Shown one piece after another: positions 21,190 to 32,689 of a stretch of 64,000 nucleotides of DNA (the first letter of the stretch is position 1; every line of letters starts with the position of its first letter). A model generated the notes under the pieces. It did no database searches, had not been told where the DNA came from, and saw nothing but the letters and a program-made list of their open reading frames with translations. The position numbers and the translations under genes are program-made. Source of the DNA: Fasciolopsis buskii (lineage: Eukaryota > Platyhelminthes > Trematoda > Plagiorchiida > Fasciolidae); assembly GCA_008360955.1 (NCBI GenBank), contig LUCM01007788.1, forward strand, positions 48,402 through 112,401. The letters run 5' to 3'.

Positions 21190-23200
21190 TAAATGGTTAT
21201 TCTTGTAGTTTACGTTCCATGCCTATTGGATGCAAAGCATGAAAAACAGTATTTCAAAACACTGGCCCACAACATCACCGCCAACAAATATCGATATCGC
21301 TTGCGACCACCGCCCATTACGATATTCAAGCATATGATTGTTTGTATTTCGTTTTTTTCCCCGGACCATATGGAATTTGCTGCAGATGGAATTTGTTCGG
21401 AAATATCTCAGCCATATTATGTTTCCAGAAGTCCAATATCGGTTCTAATCATAAAGGTTTGTGCAACATAGGCTTATCACTTTGGCCCACGTCAGCCGCA
21501 TATAATGACTAGGATCTGGCGTTAACATCTAACTGCGTAAGACCCGTATTCAAGATCCCGGTCAAATAACAAGATTATCGCCGGCCAATAAGGACATTAC
21601 CGATCGCTTACGTCGTTCTGGAAGTAATGAAACCGAGGTTTCTCGTTGAGCGGAAGCTGGAAGTTTTGAAAGACAGAGCCGAGGTCGGTCTCTTAGAGTG
21701 GATTCCGACTGATAATCGACTGTGTTGTACGCAATGCAGGGGCGTGCAAGACAAGTGAGAATCGAGCTTAGAGACAACGGTTTATCGTGACTTCTGCGTA
21801 TGCCCCTGAAGACTGTCGCTTGGATGCAGCGAAGGAGAGATTTTATCAGAACCTCCATGATCTAGGAAGAACAGAAGGAAAAAAAGCATTACCATTTCAG
21901 ATGAAGACCTACATGGCTTTTAAATTTATACTCTCATCATCGAATGTTTCGATCCAACGCATGCTTCAAAATGTTTCTTCTTTTATATCGTCGTTCATCT
22001 GATCCGTTCAGTGCCCGTGCGACTTAATAGTACTAGCACAAAAAACGGGCATTACCGATTTAGCTGGAGACTTAAACGCTTGAGTTGATAATACTGCATC
22101 CATAGAATATCATCTAGAAGATCGTTTCGCCCTCAATTGCTGCCATTCAGACGATGGTGAAAGGCTTTTAAGCTTGTGTTCTCACCATCAACTGTTTCAA
22201 TCCAGCACCAGCTTTAAAAACCAAAAAGCCGTTCAGAGAACTAGCGGGCTCTTACTTCAACTCAGGGTCGGGCACAAACAGATCATATCGCAGTAAGTTA
22301 CAAACGGCTAGGCTGTTCCACAGTACAGTTCGTACTGCGGAACTTACTTTGGTTCTGACCAGCCATTGGTGTATGTCACAATCTCTATGCTCTTTGGTGG
22401 GACCGCCAGAAAGATGGTATCTCGGATCGACGTCGCTAGGCTATTGGTTTCCACTTCGCTGGGCAAACTCCAGAGTGAAATGAGAGGCCCGGCGTCCTCC
22501 CGAAGTATCCCCTAGAGCAGCGTTAGGCCCTCGTCGAGTCGCCCCTTTACTCCACTTTTCCGACCAGTTGAGCCAGACTACTAAATATCAGCGAACTACT
22601 TCCACATTATGGACATTCGCAGTTCAATTCCAGCAGGTTTAGCCGCTGGGGTCTGTCTGGCCCTGAAAAGTGAGCTTGCCACAGGCCTAAGAGGAGATCG
22701 TCTAAACTGGTGGTCAAAGCTCGTTGGTGAGATGGAGTCTGCTCATGGCGAACACTCGGCTGCACAACGGTACCCTATTTCCCGCTCCTCTCATGGAATG
22801 AAAGAAGCCACGCGGTGAGCACACAACGTGAGAGCGTGGAATGTCGAGAAGCACAGCGAACTCAGGTTAAGTAGGCCTCTCACGCCTTCGTGGTTGGGTT
22901 CCGAAAAAGGAGTAAACAAGCTAGTTGGAGGCACTGAGGGACACGGCGGCGAACCGTGAACAGTGGCGATGGCGTTTTCACCCTCTGTCGAAGCAGAATG
23001 ATTGAAAACATCTTTGTGCAGACAGACTGCATCCCGTCTGTTGACTAACACGAAATTCCTTGGTCTTCCCTCCTATGTAGGTCCACTTGCTGTCCCCCAC
23101 TGCACATTCATTCTTGCCATAGCAACTCGCAATTCAAAGCGAAAAGTAGTGGCCAGCGGGGCATGTCCTGCTGTCTAAGACTGAACGATGATGATTATGT
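21190..23200 (+). mobile_element. RTE retrotransposon with internal deletion (copy C)
   Basis: On the + strand, KTRIQDPGQITRLS lies at 21540-21582 and VTSAYAPEDCRLDAAKERFY at about 21788-21850. AGDLNA...VDNTASIEYHLEDRF follows at 22065-22130, then GERLLSLCSHHQLFQSSTSF (22150-22210), all endonuclease. The linker LRGDRLNWWSKLVGEMESA lies at 22690-22745. From about 22820 the sequence switches straight to the RTE 3' untranslated region (CTTCGTGGTTGGG near 22886), so the whole reverse transcriptase is absent. The 3' end at about 23190 is CTGAACGATGATGATTATG. A weaker endonuclease-like piece (YVPCLLDAKHEKQYFKTL) at 21210-21265 may be a second fragment. Confidence 0.75.
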
Positions 23201-24111
23201 CACCCGTTTAGCTACCACACCTGATATAAGGATAATTACTAGGATACTAAGCCACTCGGGATGTCAGAATTAGGGCCGACAATTCTTGCTTGTCTAACTG
23301 CAAGGTATTAGAGGTTTTTGAATAAACCCCGTCAACATCACGTGATTTAAGCACGCAGCAAAAGATAAACTCAAAGACAATACCGAGTCTCTAACCATAG
23401 GATTGCAATGCATTCGAAATTTGCAACTGAACAGCTACTTCATACTATAACGAGAACGACGAAAAGTGGTTTCGCCTAATGAAATTTGCCATGCGTAAAA
23501 TGGTGTTCCGGACACATCCTTCTGAGATTTAATCTCTGGAGCCTGGTTCCGTTTTTTCCTATTTAGAATCAAGGCAATCACTGTCCGTAGGCTTCTAGAT
23601 AAACAAAAACAACGGCAAAACACTGTAGTGTCATGAACATATTTCTCGTAAATTAGATTCAGCTGGTATGAAAGACATCCATATGATGGTTCAGTGTGAA
23701 ACTGTATCACAACTAAATTGGCCGTTGTGGAAAACTGAATAGGAAATAGTAACCTTGTAAAAGGAAAAATTGATCAGTTGACCGCATGATAGCGAATAAC
23801 AGATGTAAAATGACAATGTATACCTGTATGAAAATAAGCGGGGGATAAAAAAACAAAAAAATCCACGTAGATGCTTGTCATTTGTGATACGCACGAAGAC
23901 AATGCGGTTTTCTTTGCTCCTATTGGACTCCCCATAGTGGGAACAAATGCCTTTGCACAATGCATGCGTAGAAGATAATGGCGGCAGCTGCTTTGATCAG
24001 ATTGCGCTGAGAGGGGTAACTAAGAAAGCGGAAATCACCGGTAGAATTAGGGTGTCATGTCATAACATGGGGTGAGGATTGGGCGACGGACACGAGTGGA
24101 TTCCGACTGCT
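23201..24111. other. Probable 3' flank/UTR of the NRBF2-like gene
   Basis: Lies 3' of the NRBF2-like stop codon on the - strand. An ATTAAA is readable on the - strand near 23528-23533. No other feature was recognised. Confidence 0.35.
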
Positions 24112-24405
24112 TCAGGTGACGGGCTGGTCACAGAAGCTTGATGGAGCATCAAACCATGATTCAGTGGAGTCTCGAACTGACGTCTCCGTTTCGGAAGATT
24201 GGTCATCCTTTCTTAGAACTAAATCCGCCGATTCATGGGTTGCACAAACAAGCTTCGTGGACTCCGTGTCTATAGAACCGGTCGAACGGCTTCTCACATC
24301 GCACAGTCGTGTCAAAAGTAATTCGGCCTCGGCAGCCAAGCGACGAGCACGTTCCTCTGAAAGCTCTTTCTGAGTGGTTTCAAGTTTGGATGAAAGCTTG
24401 TCCAC
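24112..24405 (-). CDS. NRBF2: NRBF2/Atg38-like protein, terminal exon (coiled coil and acidic tail)
   Basis: The - strand acceptor AACATTTTCAG leads into GTG GAC AAG, in phase 0 with the preceding exon. The 97 codons ending in TGA at 24114-24112 begin VDKLSSKLETTQKELSEERA, a heptad coiled coil running through about residue 32. A Ser/Asp/Glu/Thr-rich tail follows, with a DSTESWFDAP segment like the VETSELW element of vertebrate NRBF2. NRBF2 (yeast Atg38) binds ATG14-Beclin1-VPS34-VPS15 and promotes autophagy. Its coiled coil mediates dimerisation. Low-complexity tails align poorly, so identity rests mainly on domain order and exon phases across the three exons. Confidence 0.65.
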   Translation of the reverse strand: MDKLSSKLETTQKELSEERARRLAAEAELLLTRLCDVRSRSTGSIDTESTKLVCATHESADLVLRKDDQSSETETSVRDSTESWFDAPSSFCDQPVT

Positions 24406-26544
24406 CTGAAAATGTTAATTTTTGAGAGAAAGTAGAAAAGCAGACAATTCAGCCAAGGGGTTCATGAAAAACCTAATGAATATGTGATTTAATGGGATGA
24501 AAATCCACGAGATGGAATTGCATCCGCGACCTTCTCCTTCTACCGAGCAGCTGCTGTTATCAACATCGTTCAATGTTAAATAGTAAGGCAAGCCTCACTG
24601 ACCGCTGCCTTTTCCCAGAGTTACACGTTTATATAAAAAGAGTGAACATCAAAGGGGAACAGGGAGTGGACCTACACAGGCAGGAAAAGATAAGATGCCA
24701 CTGCATCCAACACACGGAACACAGTCTAAGTGTACAAACGCACGTGTTTTCAATCATTCTGATTCGATAGAAAATGACAACACGATCGCCACTGTTCACG
24801 GTTCACTGCCATATTCTTAAATATCTCCAACCAGCAAGTCGACAAGTCTTTCGGACCCCAACCACGAAGACGTGAGACACCTACTTTACCTAACTTCGCT
24901 GTACATTTTCTCATCCCACGTGGCCACGTCCCTCTGTTGGCCTCCACATGGCTTCTTCCATTCCTTAGGAGGAACACAAAATAGGGCACGATAGGGAAGA
25001 CGAGTGTTCGTCATGCGCAACACGTGACCCAACCAGCGTAGTCTACTACGTTTCATACGCTGAAACAAGCTATTCTCAAAAGTGGCACCCAATACTAGAT
25101 TCCTGACCTCCACACTACTCACCCGGTCACTCCATCCAATCCTAGCCATACTACGTAGACATCGATGGTCGAAAACCTCCAACCGACGAACATCGCCCAC
25201 ACGCATAATCCACGTCTCGCAACAGTACAATAGAACTGAGCGCACTGCGGCACAGTACACAAAACCTTTCAACTTCAGTGAAATATCAGGCCGACGCCAC
25301 AAGTGTTTCAGTGCAGCGTAATCTGCTCGAGCCTTGGATATACGCGTGTTTACTTCTATTGCCGAGCTACCATCTTTCGAAACGCAGTTACCAAGGTAGG
25401 TGAAACGGTCCACCATTGTTATTTTTTCTTCATCCAGTATCAAGTTCGGCGCTGCTGTCGTCCAGTCCAGCACTTTGAAGGTGCAAAGCACATGCCAAAC
25501 CGAGCAACCGATCTCGACAGTCTATCTAGTGCCCTTTGTGCATGGTCCGCAGACTCGAACAGGCACACGACGTCGTCTGCGTAATCTAGGCCGCATAGCT
25601 TTCCTCCACTTCCCAGTTCCACTCCTACGTCCCGGAGACCTCCTAAAGCATCTTCCATCACCTCGTCCATGACGAAGTTGAACAAGAATGGAGAGACGGG
25701 AAACCCTTGTGGAACGCCACTAGTCGTTTCGAATGAACGTGACAGTTTACCGTATACCCTCACGCAAGCACAGTTATGCGAGTATAATGCTCGCAACAGG
25801 CTCACGAACTTCGTTGTCATGCCCTTCCGGTGCAGAGCACTGAATAGTGCTGGTCGATCCACGGAGTCGAAAGCACCTTTCAAGTCGAGGAAGACTAAGA
25901 TCGTGGGGCGGCGATGTGTATGGCGCGTTTCGAGTTTCTGTCGGGAAGTTAATATCTGGTCGATGCAAGCTGGACCGGGACGAAATCCGGCCTGTTGTTC
26001 GCGGATAGCACTCTCGTAGTTGCTGTACCACCGTGTCGTCGTGGGCGCGCTTCCCAAACACAAATTACACAAGGGAACTTCCTGTGCTGCGCGTGCAGCC
26101 ATCCGAATGACAATAAACCTTGTTTAAGTCAGTGGATTTTTGTCGTCGATGGCCATTTTTTAATGTAAGCGAACAGCACAGTCGAAAGGGATCCAAAACA
26201 TTTTTTAATTAATATTTAATTTTCTTGAGGTGGTAGATGTTACAAGGGATGGAAAATCCACTTAGGCGCTACTCATCCAACTTTAAACGCATTTTCGGCT
26301 GAAAAATACATGTCACTTTCTAAATATAAATCAATTCTTTAGGGTTGTGATGACAACCACTTCTGGATCACAAACATGGTCTGGTACCAACATATGAGAT
26401 GGCATTTGATGTTACTCTAACACTTGAGAACTCATCTGGCATATACACAAATCAAGCCAACCCAGTCCTAACTTCTCATCAGCGGCTCCAGGATATTACA
26501 TCAACTCGTTTGCTGGCCTTATGCAAAAGGAAAAAAAAATTTAC
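24406..26544 (-). other. Intron of the NRBF2-like gene, filled by an RTE copy
   Basis: Runs on the - strand from donor ATG/GTAAAT to acceptor TTTTCAG, 2139 bases. Most of it is the RTE copy at 24555-26102, in the same orientation as the gene. Confidence 0.65.
24555..26102 (-). mobile_element. RTE retrotransposon, 5' truncated, best-preserved RT (copy D)
   Basis: Three overlapping frames on the - strand cover most of the RT: 26102-25440, 25491-24886 and 24989-24750. So only two frameshifts separate it from one frame. Motif A is FLDLKGAFDSVDR (about 25896-25858), motif B is SGVPQGFPVSPFLFNFVMD (about 25726-25670) and motif C is the intact GLDYADDVV (about 25592-25566). Then come TYLGNCVSKDG, SVLLYCCETW, RLRWLGHVLRM and the RTE-type end NREQWRSCC. 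The endonuclease and early RT are missing (5' truncation). The 3' untranslated region runs to about 24555, ending near TTGAACGATGTTGAT. The catalytic aspartates are present but the two frameshifts make it inactive. Confidence 0.85.
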
Positions 26545-26846
26545 CATACAACGCAATTCCGTGACACATATCTCCAGCTCTTCTTTCGTTTGGATTTCGC
26601 TCTTTGGTAGCTTCATCACACGGATTTTTGAGTCCGATTCTAGAGATGGTGTTGGGGACAAAGTAACTGGATCATCCTGGTAGTGGCTAATTGATGCGTT
26701 TGTTTTTAGGTCGGTAGATGGTTTCGTGGAGACTTGGAACCGGGCGATATGACTACGATTCGCTCGCAAGGTAGACAACTGCAAATCAATCAAGTCTAAC
26801 TGGAAATCTTCTTCTTCAAGCTCCTTCCGAGCATTCTCCATATGCA
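26545..26846 (-). CDS. NRBF2: NRBF2/Atg38-like protein, middle exon
   Basis: The acceptor CTGTTTTACAG is followed by TGCATATGG, and the donor is ATG/GTAAAT. The exon is 302 bases: 2 to complete a split codon, then 100 codons. With the single A left by the upstream exon the split codon is ATG, giving I-M-HMENARKELEEED. The product continues LIDLQLSTLRANRSHIARFQ, the second long helix of an MIT-type region. A Ser/Thr/Pro-rich linker (SPTPSLESDSK) follows, and the start of a coiled coil, KEELEICVTELRCM, leads directly into the next exon's VDKLSSK. The spacing from the MIT helices through linker to coiled coil is that of NRBF2. No stop or frameshift interrupts it. Confidence 0.65.
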
Positions 26847-26924
26847 CTGTAAAACAGAAGAACAAAAGACCCGCCAGATTATAACCAGATCACCGTCTTC
26901 TATTAGGGTTTTTTATTACATCAT

Positions 26925-27070
26925 CATCAACCTCATCATCATCAGCGTTCAGCGTTAAATAGCAAGGCAAGCCATTTCCCAGAGTTACACGTTTATATAA
27001 AAAGAGTGAACATCAAAGGGGAACAGGGAGTGGACCTACACAGGCAGGAAAAGATAAGATGCCACTGCAA
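26925..27070 (-). mobile_element. RTE 3' tail fragment
   Basis: Positions 26988-27068 repeat almost exactly the segment 24620-24700, the RTE 3' untranslated region of copy D. On the - strand the fragment ends in TGATGATGATGAGG and TGATGATGATG, the short tandem repeat expected at an RTE 3' terminus. It is cut at 27070, where an unrelated repeat begins. Confidence 0.7.
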
Positions 27071-27400
27071 CTTAGGATCATCCGTGATTCCTCCGAACGT
27101 TTTAAACAATTAGAATGCGAATACTGAGTTATAACGTTCTGATCCAAACTAGAACTCGTTTGTTAAAACGTAAAGTGATTGAATGGGATTGCTAATTCGG
27201 TTCTTGTGCTGCGTTATCCGTTCTTGTTTCGTATTCTGTTATCGTGGGTCTTTTAGGGTTGACGTGATTTTTATCACTCGACAAGCCGATTGAACGAGTT
27301 GGTCAAGTGGAGGCTTCCATTTAAACATGCACATTCTCCCTTTATTGTTTGCCCGCGGTGAACTTTACCTTTGCGTTGTTGATATATATATATATATGTA
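27071..27400 (-). repeat. Dispersed repeat, inverted partner of 32028-32338
   Basis: About 310 bases match the reverse complement of 32028-32338 with scattered small indels. Both copies end in a (TA)n tract and contain the degenerate hammerhead-like ACGAGTTCTAGTTTGGAT block. Open frames are absent, so this looks like a non-coding terminal or short element. The two copies point toward each other around the segment 27400-32028. Confidence 0.8.
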
Positions 27401-27410
27401 ATATATATAC

Positions 27411-27780
27411 GAGAAAAGATGTTGATCCTGGTAACGACAAAGCTTGCGATTAAGTGGTTTCTATAAGAGCTCCAGTGTTAATGACTAGTAACCCTGCATT
27501 GATTTAGTTTTTAGTTGCCATCTCGCAGTTTTAACTACTCCACAGCAAATTGAACGAAGAAGTGCACACGATAATCTGCAGCTATGAACAAGATTTGTTG
27601 ATGAACTACTAAGACATCACTCCGTGGCATAATCTTTACTATATATACGCAGGAAGTAGTATCTGGATGCGTAGACAAAATTTGCTCGGGAGCACACGAC
27701 CGGGTTTCGGGTTATTTGTCGCTCGTCAGGTTATACTTTACCCGATGCTCTCTTGTCCAAAACATCCACATAACTGTATA

Positions 27781-27820
<40 letters not shown>

Positions 27821-27869
27821 TAATACCTAGTCGCAAGCTTTGTCGTTACCAGGATCAATATCTTTTCTC
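27411..27869. repeat. 39-bp inverted repeat pair with (TA)n tract
   Basis: 27411-27449 and 27831-27869 are reverse complements with one mismatch in 39 (both include the block CTTTGTCGTTACCAGG on one strand). They are separated by 381 bases, which include a (TA)n tract at about 27775-27828. A further (TA)n lies just left of the first arm (27382-27410). These could be the ends of a short fold-back element or two copies of a (TA)n-associated repeat. Confidence 0.75.
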
Positions 27870-28199
27870 TTTCTGTACTGGTAAGTGGCATTCAAATGTG
27901 CACATTACTAAAGCAAAACATTGCATAGCATATTCCAGGTCTAACTACGATGGTAATGGTATGTCTGTAGATACCAGTTGATGATGCGATATATGGAACT
28001 ATTTGTTCATAGACGTATCTTAGGCCAAATGCAAGTCGCTGGCGCAAGCCCGTCCCCATGCCTGATCTAATGAGTTCTCACGTGGTTTTATGCCACTCCA
28101 AGTTTCAGTGTACCGAACGGTATTTCTGCTTTAGTGCCGTGAGTCCTAGACGCTAAAGTATATACCCCTTCCATGCACTGTTCACAAAGAGACTACACC

Positions 28200-31100
28200 T
28201 TGACGTGGGTGTGACGGGCTGCCGTCCTCCATGATCCAACGAGGCTCTTACATGATGGCTTATCTCAAGCCCGAAGACACAACATGCCCGGAAGCGTCAA
28301 ATGGGTTAGAGGCCTGGACGAAGTAGTTCCTGGTCCTTCAAGCTTGAAGGTTGATCGATTAGGCAAGGCTCAGTCGTAAAAACGAGTGGAAGACTAATTG
28401 ACCAAGTAGATGGGCGCCACTCAAGCTGTACCCCGCTGCCTTGCGTCAGTTCTTGTCACAACCAAATGCTCTGTTGAGAACCCGATTCGTTCTTGCTTTG
28501 CTTCATGCGATTTGACTCCTAAGCGTTACCCGGTCCATTTATTTCCCCGATTGGGTTTTAACAACGCCTACAATATAATTCCATACTGCATCCATCGGTC
28601 GTCACAGCAGGATAATCAGGACCGCGCTGCCCAGCATCGCAGCGCAGAGCGCGTGGGTGGTTTGATAACTATGCCATGCTTAGGGATTACTCTCTTTTAT
28701 TCAACCTGTCTCTTCCGTCTCCGACCCATTTTGGGCCGCTCTGCCTGCCTGCTAGTGTCCGAACTGGATGACAAGCCTGATACTCGCAACAATGTCATTG
28801 TCAAAGTCAGTTCGGTGTATAGTGGTTTTCAGTCTTTTAGCTCACATTTTTTCAAGCCTCGTCAGCCTCTAATTCGGTCCTTTCAATTTGTGCGCACTTT
28901 AATGCAGGCTGGCCAACAGGCGTGTTTTGGCTCTGACAGTGGACTGACTCAACTTTCCGATTGATGTTGCGTGTGCTGAGTGAAACACGATTTCAGGATT
29001 CGAGTAGAGTAGAGTAATTCAACTACTTATGCAAAAGTCTCGTCAAGATACGCCCTTCTGCACCTTGAGGAGACAAAGCGCTCAAGCTGTGGTCAACGTG
29101 GGTTTAGGATAGTCTTGAGTGAGAAGGCTGAAGCAGCCCTTTTAGATTGGATCCCAGTCAACAGTCGCTTGTGCTGCCATGAGACGGCAGGGAGTCAGTT
29201 CGGGTTCGAAGGATAGGTAGTGTTAAGCGGTTGAGTATGTACTATGTATATCTTTGGGACATACGCTCCCCACAGCTGCAGGCACTGATCTTTGTTTATG
29301 GAGACAGAAAGACGAGGTTTTACGATAACCCGTTCACTCTTGTTAGGAAGAGCAAGACTCTGACATTGTAATGGTTAGCAGGTGACTTTAATGCACGAAG
29401 TTTGGCAACTGAGTGCATTCCGGAGTCCTGTTCAGGTGGGCGATGTGCCATTGCCTGCACAGCGAACAAGCAACGGAGAAAGACTTCTCCAATTCTGTGG
29501 CAAGATAATTCATTTATTCGTATCTAGTTACGAATTTCCGACACAGTTCTCGGTCGCACAGCGACGTGGCGTTGCTATCCGACAGGATTTGAGTTCGAAA
29601 TTGACCATATCGCAGTAGCTACGTTTGGCGGGCGGTTCTGTCAGAACTGTAGATCATACTGGGACCACGTCGTGAATCGGCCATGCGGTTAGTTTTAATA
29701 CGATTTTTCATTGCAGCTGAATGGCCATCCGCGTAGGCACAAATCCGATTGGCTGTTCAACGTTTGTTTGATTCGGCTGTTCGCAAACAGCTATGAACAG
29801 AAAACTCAACGATCAGCAATGTAGAACGAGCAGTGGATCAAATTTAAAGCAGGGCGATGCATTAGGCAGCGAATTTCGCTCCTGCCGGTCCCAGATCTAG
29901 TGTTCATCAAAAACACTGGATCTCTCAAGCGTCGCTAAGTCTAATGGAGCAAAAAACAACCAGCCGCCTAACGGCAAGGAAAATGATAGACGCGTGTTCG
30001 GCAGTTGCAGCGGTTCAGCTTGACCATAAGCCTTAGAAATGGGACGCGAAAAACTGTGGTTAAGGTGGCCGAAGAGATGTTAGTGGCGGCGCTTCAGATT
30101 AACAGTCAAAAGGACTGTTTAAGCTTATACGCGACAGCGGTGGCGGCGAACTTCGGTTAGTGAAGTCTGTGGTGCAATAGGACTGGAGAGCTCATCCATG
30201 TAGGACAGGAAAGACTGGACCGTCGGGCAGAGTATTTCAAGGATCAGTTTAACTGGCCATACGCTATGCGTATTGCTAGTCCGACCGCCTGGAGCTGTGA
30301 GTCCTTGGGAGGTGGCACTTGATCCCCAACGGGAAGTGAAAGTGGAATCGAATATTCGGTTTTCTGAAGAGGGAAAAAGCTGCCGGTCCCGATGGAATTT
30401 CCCTCAGTTCTTTTCAAATTGGTGGAGATGTGTCTGATGAGAATAAGTTTACCTCCTTGCTTCGTGCATATCTTGGAACGAGGAGCGTATCTCGCTATCC
30501 GTGGGGTGAGTCACTGATTTATACCCATCTTCAAGAAGAGTACACGGAGTGGACTGCAGAAATCATCGTTGGATTAGTTTAAATTCCGATAGTTACTAAG
30601 TGTTAGCTTCGATAATGCTGCCGCCGTTTGACACCGATTCGCGAGCGAGAGTAATATCCGCGGACAAAACAGGCCCGGATTTCGGCCAGGTCGAGGGTTT
30701 GCATCGACCCAAATATTCACTCTTCGACAGATATCGAACGCGCCACACGCACCGCAGCCCTACGATTCGTTAGTCTTCCTCGACTTGAAAGGTGCTTTCG
30801 ACTTCGTGGATCGACCAGCACTACACAGTGCTGCTCCACCGGAGGTATGCCAACGAAGTTTGTGAAACTGTTGCGAGCAATTTGTACTCGCATACCTATG
30901 GTCGACGTTAGGGGTATACGGTAAACTGTCACGTTTCATTTCGAAACGACTAGTGGCGTTCCACAAGGTTTCCCGTCTCTCCTTTCTGTTCAACTTCGTC
31001 ATGGACAGGTTGATGGAAGGATGCTTTAGGAGGTCTCCGGGACCGTAGGAGTGGAACTGGGAAGTGCAGGGGAAAGCTTTATGCGGCCTAGATTACGGCA

Positions 31101-32002
31101 GGGATCGACCGTCGTGTGCCTGTTCGAGTCTGCGGGACCATGCAAAACGGGGCACTAGATAGACTGTCGAGATCGGTGTGCTCGGTTTGGCATGTGCTTT
31201 GCCACCTTCAAAAGTGCTGGACTGGACGACAGCAGCGCCGGAACTTGGATTAACTGGATGAAGAAAAAATAACAATGGTGTTACCGTTTCACCTACTGCG
31301 TAACTGCGGTTCGGAAAGGATGGTAGTCGGCAATAGAAGTAAACACGCGTATATCCAAGGCTCGAGCCAGATTAGGCTGCACTGAAACCCCACTTGTGGC
31401 GTCGGCCTGATATTTCACTGAAGTTGAAAGGTTTTGTGTACTGTGCCGCAGTTGCGCTCAGTTCTATTTGTTACTTTGCCGAGACGTGATTATGCGTGTG
31501 GGGCGTGTTCGTCGGTTGGAGGTTTTCGGACCATCGATGTTACGTAGGTATGGCTAGGATTGGATGGAGTGACCGGGTGAGTAGTGTGGAGGTAGGAATA
31601 TAGTATTGGGTGCCACTTTTGGAGAATACTGTGTTTCAGCGTATGAAACGTAGTAGACTACGCGGGTTTTGGGTCACGTGTTGCCATGACGAACACTCGT
31701 CTTCCTATCGTGCCTATTTTGTGTTCCTCCTAAGATGGGGAAAGAGGACATGTGGAGGCCAACCAGAGGACGTGGCCACGTGGGATGAGAAAATGTTACA
31801 GCGAAGTTAGGTAAAGTAGGGTGGTCTCACGTCTTCGTGGTTGGGGTCCGAAAGACTTGTCGCACTTGCTGGTTGCGAGATATTTAAGAATATGCAGTGA
31901 CGTGAACAGTGGCGATGCGTTTGTCATTTTCTAATCGAATTCAAGAATGATTTGAAAAACAACGTCGCGTTTGTACACTTAGGACTGTGTTCCGTGTGTT
32001 GG
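28200..32002 (+). mobile_element. RTE retrotransposon, near full length, decayed (copy E)
   Basis: The + strand order is a 5' region with a 184-codon open frame (28410-28964) that ends in the endonuclease start FVRTLMQAGQQACF. Then come KAEAALLDWIPVNSRLC (about 29130-29176), GDFNAR (29372-29389) and DHIAVATFG (about 29604-29630). RT starts from the ...KVLASI-like segment near 30600, then VFLDLKGAFDFVDR (about 30771-30812) and SGVPQGF (about 30954-30975). The YADD site is degraded (DYGRD, about 31090). ETW-type and HVL segments and the C-terminal region follow to 31800, then the 3' untranslated region. It runs into the assembly gap at 32003, inside the tail sequence. Many frameshifts and stops make it long dead. 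It lies antisense in the large intron of the NRBF2-like gene. Confidence 0.8.
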
Positions 32003-32027
32003 NNNNNNNNNNNNNNNNNNNNNNNNN
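32003..32027. other. Assembly gap, 25 N
   Basis: Twenty-five unknown bases separate the RTE 3' tail (left) from a (TA)n tract and the dispersed repeat (right). The true length is unknown. Confidence 0.99.
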
Positions 32028-32338
32028 TATATATATATATATATCAACAACGCAAAGGTAGTCACGCGGGCAAACATAAAGGGAGAGTGCATGTTTATGG
32101 AAGCCCTCCACTTGACCAACTCGTTCAATCGGCTTGTCGAGTGATAAAAATCACGTCACCTTAACAAGACCCACGATACAGAATACAAAACAAGACGGAT
32201 AACGCAGCAAAAAGAACGAATTAGCAATCCCATTCAATCACTTACGTTTTACAACGAGTTCTAGTTTGGATCGCAACGTTATAACTCAGTATTCGCATTC
32301 TAATTTGTAAAACGTTCGGAGGAATCAGGATGATCTGA
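32028..32338 (+). repeat. Dispersed repeat, inverted partner of 27071-27400
   Basis: Starts with (TA)n and is the reverse complement of 27400-27071 along its length. It includes the hammerhead-like ACGAGTTCTAGTTTGGATCG block near 32254-32273. The right end, near GGAATCAGGATGATC, corresponds to the left end of the partner. Confidence 0.8.
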
Positions 32339-32689
32339 GTGTCTCGCAACGCACTATGGAACCGACAACTGATTCCTCAGTTCATACGCCTTTTGAAGGG
32401 ACCAGACATCCTGCCCAGTACATTCCCTTGCCTCAGATACCGTCGCTCATGGCTGCTTTGCAATAAGGTTTTAACCAACTCCCCTAGACCAAAATGTCAA
32501 CCCGGTGGACGGCGCCGAGCGTTCGACTTCTTCCCCAAAGTTTTGATTCGATTCGGACAACAACTAACCTTGCACCAATGTGCTCTGGTTTCAGTCGTTA
32601 CTTAATAGCATCTTCCGGTTAAAACAGAACAAAAGAACGGAAAGCAGGGAAGACCGATCGCCATGTAATGAGTTGAAAAATTCTCTATA

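Noticed and set aside
25082..26019. + strand open frames of 79-116 codons.
   Set aside because: They are opposite-strand shadows of the RTE reverse transcriptase on the - strand.
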